DNA from: an uncultured Hungatella sp.
Lineage (GTDB): Bacteria; Bacillota; Clostridia; Lachnospirales; Lachnospiraceae
Direction of reading: 5' to 3'
Assembly: GCA_910585435.1 (NCBI GenBank)
Contig: CAJUEJ010000012.1
Location: 1 to 60,549 of the forward strand
Length of the DNA: 60,549 nt
A program made the position numbers and the translations under genes. The first letter of the stretch is position 1. The number at the start of each line of letters is the position of its first letter. The notes beneath the pieces were generated by a model. The model saw only the letters and a list, made by a program, of their open reading frames with translations. It was not told where the DNA came from and did not search any database. Shown here one piece after another: positions 56,979 through 60,549 of the stretch.

Positions 56979-59774
56979 TTAATATCCCCGGCGCTTTTTT
57001 TCGTTTTGGAGGCGTTTCTCCAGCTTTGTGTAGATCTGGTCGGAGATAATGCCTATCTGCTTCTGGACGCCTTTCTGAATCAGTTCCGTAAGGTCCCCGG
57101 TCTCTTTTACCAGGGTCTGCTGGGCCTGCTGATGTACGGTAGTGCGGACAATCTGCTTTTCCTCTTCCTGCCGCTCCGTCACCTGGACCTTGCTGCTTAA
57201 TGTCCTGTTCTGCTCCATCAGCTGCTGCAGGAATTCTTCGTCTATCTGGTTTTCCAGAGACTTGTGTACCAGTGACAGGTCATTTCTCTCTGTCTCCACC
57301 CTTCTCTGGGTTTTCGCCTCCGCCTCCTGCCGCTCCTCCCACTTCTCTATGACCGTCTCTGAAACCTGGCGCAGCTGCTCTCTGTCTTCCTGGAAAATCT
57401 GCTGCTCCGTATGGTTCTCATGCTCAATCTGATTGATGTCATGAAGGAGAAGACCGATATTGTTTTCTGTCATATCCGCCGGGCCGCCTGCCTGTCTGCG
57501 GCTGTTTTGGTATTGCTCCAGCTGCTCATAAATCCTTCTGGTCTGCTCCGGCAGAAGTTCCTCCAGCCGCTTTCTGTCCTCTGTCTGCTGCTGCTTTCTC
57601 TCCTCATGCTCCTGCCGGTAGCTTTCCAGAAGCTCCTGTGGATTCTCAAGGGCCTTTAAGCTTTCCTGCCGCATCTGCATAGCCGTAGGTCTCCATGTCC
57701 TCTTCTGTTCCTCCTGCTGCCGGAGAACCTCCTGATAGCGGTTATAATTCTCTATATTCTGCTGGTTAATCTGTTTCAGCTGTTTTTCAATCTGCTCTAC
57801 ATTCTCTTCCTGTCTGACAAATGTCTGCTGTACCTGGTTCTCCCTGGTGACATCCCCAGTCCCCTCATCCTCCTGCTGCCGGTAAACCGAAACCTCCGCC
57901 CCGTTAACCTGGGTTGGTTCCTGCGTCTCCTGTCTTAAAGGACTTTCATAGGTTTCCGTCAGAAGCTGATTCCGGCGTTCCTGGGTATGGTAAACCTTTG
58001 ACTGCTCCCTGGAAATCCGGTTTTCGTATTCTGCCAGAAACCTCTGAGTCTCCTCCACAGCTGTGATATTCTCATCCCCCTGATGTATATGAAGCTCCGC
58101 CTGACTGAACTCCGGCTGCTGGGGGGACTCCTGTCCCAAAGTGCTTTCATACGTTTCTGTCAGAAGCCTGCTCTCCTGCTCCTGCCGGTAAATCATTGGC
58201 TGGATTTTCTCAACCTGAGTCTGATATTCTGAGAGAATCCTGCCAGTCTCCCTGTCTATAAGCCTGTCTTCCGGCTGCCTGCCATTCTCCGGCGCCTGTT
58301 CCTGGTTCTCTTCCTCCAGGCCTGCCGCCGGCCTGTGATACAAACTTACAGGCTCCGGGCCCTCTCCTTCCCTTCCGAAGGATTGGAGCAGCTCCGTCTC
58401 CCTATTACCATCCGGAAGCCTTCTCTGCTCTTCCTCTCCAAAGGTCTTCTCCACAGCCATCGGCACAGATTCCTGCTGCTCTCTGCGCCCCTGCCCGGGC
58501 CACCAAAAATTGGCAGCCTCCATATATCTTTCAACCTGTCGCTCCAGCCTAAGCTGATACTCTCTGAAAAGACGGTTTTCTCTTTCCTCTGATACAGCAT
58601 CCTCCTCCCATTCCTCCGGAATCTCGGGATATCGGATATCTGCCTGCCGGTACTCCCTCTCCGCCGCCGGTTCCTGAAAAAAAGTCCCTGTCCCTTCTCT
58701 TCCAGTTAAACCAGGGACTTCCCGGCTAAGGGTCAGAAGCTGATAAATCGCCTGAACCTCCTGCTCATACACCTGCCTCTGATATTCCGACAGCATTTCT
58801 TTTCTGTCCCTTGTCAGAAACTGGTTGCTCGTCTCATTTTTCATCCGCCACAGCGTGTTATCTGCTGTCTGATACAAGGCGTTCTCTATGTTAAGCCAGG
58901 TCTGCCCCTCTCCCCTCTGCCGTTCAAACCGGCTGAAATACAGATTGTCAATCAGATTCAGCAGCACGGCTGAAGTAATCTGGGTACTGACTGCCTGGCT
59001 GGTAATCTGGCTTTCTTCCAGATCCACGGTCTCATAATAATTCTGATGTCGGTACACAAATGGCACCTTCTGGCTCTGAACCACATTTTTTAACTGGTTC
59101 AATAAAATATTGGAAGCCACCCTTTTCTGTTCCGTAATCTGAAGCTCCTGGCTTGCCATATACTGGCTGCTTCCATTGTAACTGCTGTAAAAATTATGAA
59201 GAATCTGATACAAAGCCCCAGTCTGAAGCCGGTTCATGATGTCCTCATGAAGGTGGATTTCCTGCTGATTCCTGACATTTTCCGTCACGGCTTCGCTGGT
59301 CTTCTCCTCATGGCGGTACTCCTCCACCAGCTGGGTCAGTTCCTCCAGATGATTCCAGTAAAGGCTGATCAGCTGCTCTGTCGTCCGGGTCTCCTGCTTC
59401 ATCCTGGCAACCTGGCTCATAAACTGACTCACATTCTGAATCCCCAGCTTTTTCAGCACATCTGTAATATACACCCGGTCCTGATACGTCAAATCAACGT
59501 TCTCCGTCAAAGCCACCCGGTTAAGCAGATTATTGATGACTTCCAGCTTTGTCTCCTGGCTGTTCTGGATACTGGTCTGGTTCACCAGACTGGTCATACC
59601 GCCTTCTCCGATATAAACCTCCGGAGGAGCCGCCACCACATGAAGCAGATCCTCCCTGTCGATTCCCATGGAAATCATCTCATAATTTCCACGGATTCTA
59701 TGATAAAACCCTTCCCAGGAAGAAACCATGCCGGTCTGGCATTTTAATTCAATAGGTGCTTTCACTGTAAGCAT
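56979..59774 (-). CDS. Long glutamine-rich coiled-coil protein, candidate tape measure
   Basis: A 931-residue protein, rich in Gln and Glu, almost wholly helical. The first 100 residues include a globular-looking part (GMVSSWEGFYHRIRGNYEMI). The middle shows at least four imperfect repeats with an L.EYQ..VE core (for example SEYQTQVEKIQPMIYRQEQ and AEYENRISREQSKVYHTQE). The last 200 residues are continuous coiled coil. A long helical protein encoded just before the tube adaptor genes fits a tape measure, though in Afp/PVC the tape-measure gene lies elsewhere. A structural filament is an alternative. The ATG follows a strong AGGAGG. Confidence 0.55.
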   Translation of the reverse strand: MLTVKAPIELKCQTGMVSSWEGFYHRIRGNYEMISMGIDREDLLHVVAAPPEVYIGEGGMTSLVNQTSIQNSQETKLEVINNLLNRVALTENVDLTYQDRVYITDVLKKLGIQNVSQFMSQVARMKQETRTTEQLISLYWNHLEELTQLVEEYRHEEKTSEAVTENVRNQQEIHLHEDIMNRLQTGALYQILHNFYSSYNGSSQYMASQELQITEQKRVASNILLNQLKNVVQSQKVPFVYRHQNYYETVDLEESQITSQAVSTQITSAVLLNLIDNLYFSRFERQRGEGQTWLNIENALYQTADNTLWRMKNETSNQFLTRDRKEMLSEYQRQVYEQEVQAIYQLLTLSREVPGLTGREGTGTFFQEPAAEREYRQADIRYPEIPEEWEEDAVSEERENRLFREYQLRLERQVERYMEAANFWWPGQGRREQQESVPMAVEKTFGEEEQRRLPDGNRETELLQSFGREGEGPEPVSLYHRPAAGLEEENQEQAPENGRQPEDRLIDRETGRILSEYQTQVEKIQPMIYRQEQESRLLTETYESTLGQESPQQPEFSQAELHIHQGDENITAVEETQRFLAEYENRISREQSKVYHTQERRNQLLTETYESPLRQETQEPTQVNGAEVSVYRQQEDEGTGDVTRENQVQQTFVRQEENVEQIEKQLKQINQQNIENYNRYQEVLRQQEEQKRTWRPTAMQMRQESLKALENPQELLESYRQEHEERKQQQTEDRKRLEELLPEQTRRIYEQLEQYQNSRRQAGGPADMTENNIGLLLHDINQIEHENHTEQQIFQEDREQLRQVSETVIEKWEERQEAEAKTQRRVETERNDLSLVHKSLENQIDEEFLQQLMEQNRTLSSKVQVTERQEEEKQIVRTTVHQQAQQTLVKETGDLTELIQKGVQKQIGIISDQIYTKLEKRLQNEKKRRGY

Positions 59775-59796
59775 GGTGTTCCTCCTTTCTCCGGTT

Positions 59797-59959
59797 ATGT
59801 ACTCTCGGAGTCTCTTTGTGCCTGATTTTGTGAGATGATTTTTTGTCCTATGTGCATAAATTTATGAGGCGTACGTGGAACGTACATTGATTAATCCCCG
59901 GTGCATAGGACGAAAAATCAGCCGCAAAGGCAGGTGCAAGAGAGATTCCAAGAGTACAT
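59797..59959. repeat. Inverted repeat (two 60-bp arms), intergenic
   Basis: Arm 59797-59856 and arm 59900-59959 are imperfect reverse complements: both carry ATGTACTC, TTGTGCCTG or TTGCACCTG, GATTTTT, GTCCTATG. The 43-bp centre contains a second small dyad (TACGTGGAACGTA). Relatives occur at 36020-36072 and 53018-53061. The hairpin lies between the 93-bp-repeat gene and the coiled-coil gene and could stabilise or divide the transcript. Confidence 0.8.
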
Positions 59960-60011
59960 GGTTTAATTCTTCCTCTTCTTAACGAATATCTTGTCTGGCT
60001 ATATAATCCGC

Positions 60012-60549
60012 CTACTTGTTTCCCTTTTTCAAAAATGCCGCCACATCAGCCGCACTGCGGCTAGGAGGCCACTTCTTGGCACTGCTCTCCATGGCCGATT
60101 TGGACTTCTGGCCTTCCGGCTGCACCGCCGCCATGGGCTTTGTGCCCCCTGTCTTAAAGTCCCACTTCTGGGCATTTCCTTCCATCTGTTTCTTGGACTT
60201 CTGGCCCTCCGGCTCCACCGCTGCCATTGGCTCCGTGTTATCCGCCTTGAATTCCCATCTTTTGGCATTCCCTTCCATCTCAGACTTGGACTTCTGGCCC
60301 TCCGGCTCCACCGCCGCCATTGGCTTTGTTCCTCCTGCCTTGAACTCCCACTTCTGGGCATTTCCTTCCATCTGTTCCTTGGACTTCTGGCCCTCCGGCT
60401 CTACCGCTGACATAGGTTCCGTGTTATCTGCCTTGAATTCCCACCTTTTGGCATTTCCTTCCATCTCAGACTTGGACTTCTGGCCTTCCGGCTGCACCGC
60501 CGCCATTGGCTTTGTTCCTCCTGCCTTGAACTCCCACTTCTGGGCATTT
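60012..60549 (-). CDS. Tandem 31-residue repeat protein (5' end outside window)
   Basis: Only the last 178 residues are visible; the frame stays open to the window edge, so the ATG near 60506 is internal. The protein is made of 31-residue units of the form MAAVEPEGQKSKSEMEGNAK followed by RWEFKADNTEP, alternating with a second version ending KWEFKAGGTKP. The final unit is cut short and followed by PPSRSAADVAAFLKKGNK. No signal peptide or membrane segment is visible. It lies immediately before the candidate tape-measure gene. Function unknown. Confidence 0.7.
   Translation of the reverse strand, partial: NAQKWEFKAGGTKPMAAVQPEGQKSKSEMEGNAKRWEFKADNTEPMSAVEPEGQKSKEQMEGNAQKWEFKAGGTKPMAAVEPEGQKSKSEMEGNAKRWEFKADNTEPMAAVEPEGQKSKKQMEGNAQKWDFKTGGTKPMAAVQPEGQKSKSAMESSAKKWPPSRSAADVAAFLKKGNK
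60090..60549 (-). repeat. 93-bp tandem repeats alternating in two types
   Basis: Four complete 93-bp units plus partial ones at each end. Units of type A (ADNTEP) and type B (GGTKP) alternate, giving a 186-bp higher-order period, which suggests amplification of an A-B pair. The array continues beyond the window. Confidence 0.95.

Noticed and set aside
60090..60549. CRISPR array
   Set aside because: The 93-bp repeats are contiguous, in frame and coding, with no unique spacers and no cas genes nearby.
44791..60549. Prophage
   Set aside because: Tail and baseplate genes occur without any capsid, portal, terminase, integrase or lysis gene in the window, and with Afp15-like ATPases and STAS/RsbW genes.

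Overview
The window looks like a low-to-mid G+C Gram-positive chromosome from the Clostridia, most likely a member of the Lachnospiraceae. The signs are Firmicutes-style Shine-Dalgarno sites, a T-box leader on a threonyl-tRNA synthetase gene, a GH120 beta-xylosidase, and AraC/MerR/YafY regulators of clostridial type. Nearly every gene lies on the minus strand. No rRNA, tRNA, CRISPR array, integrase, capsid or terminase gene was seen.

Left part (1-19003) is mixed chromosomal content: a partial DUF2000 gene, AraC and MerR/TipAS regulators, T-box-controlled thrS, an Rpn-type nuclease, a YafY regulator with a YoaP-type acetyltransferase, a metallo-hydrolase, a GH120 beta-xylosidase, murA with a GNAT gene, a membrane-anchored orphan, a proline-rich repeat protein, a decayed GH3 beta-glucosidase, an AlbA_2/RecG-like regulator behind a frameshifted HTH gene, and a sugar nucleotidyltransferase.

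Right part (19063-60549) is one large locus for an extracellular contractile injection system (eCIS, Afp/PVC-like). The right-hand operon (60549 to 44791) encodes a 93-bp-repeat protein (partial), a long coiled-coil protein that may be the tape measure, two paralogous tube/baseplate adaptors, a gpD-type hub, a gp5/VgrG-type spike, gp25, two large baseplate proteins and a tail-protein-I homologue. It ends with STAS, FtsE-like ATPase and RsbW-like genes. Sheath, inner tube and PAAR genes are not in the window and presumably lie to the right.

The left-hand operon (42577 to 19063) holds two related tandem-AAA+ ATPases and what I read as a cargo bank: an R-S-E ADP-ribosyltransferase protein, a calpain-like cysteine protease, a degraded second calpain and a 930-residue orphan. 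Each putative toxin is preceded by a double-GNAT protein and/or a small acidic YbjN/CesT-like protein that may be a loading chaperone. This operon also ends in regulators: a LuxR-type STAND regulator, STAS, a MATE transporter fused to an RsbW-like domain, a formyltransferase and a SpoIIE-type phosphatase. Thus both operons end in partner-switching parts, yet no sigma factor gene is present. Between them sit a divergent kinase-like ATPase gene, an SH3 protein gene, and about 690 bp of nested palindromes.

The structural assignments rest on family resemblance read by eye. The ADP-ribosyltransferase and calpain calls rest on visible catalytic motifs. The chaperone, cargo and regulatory roles are inference.
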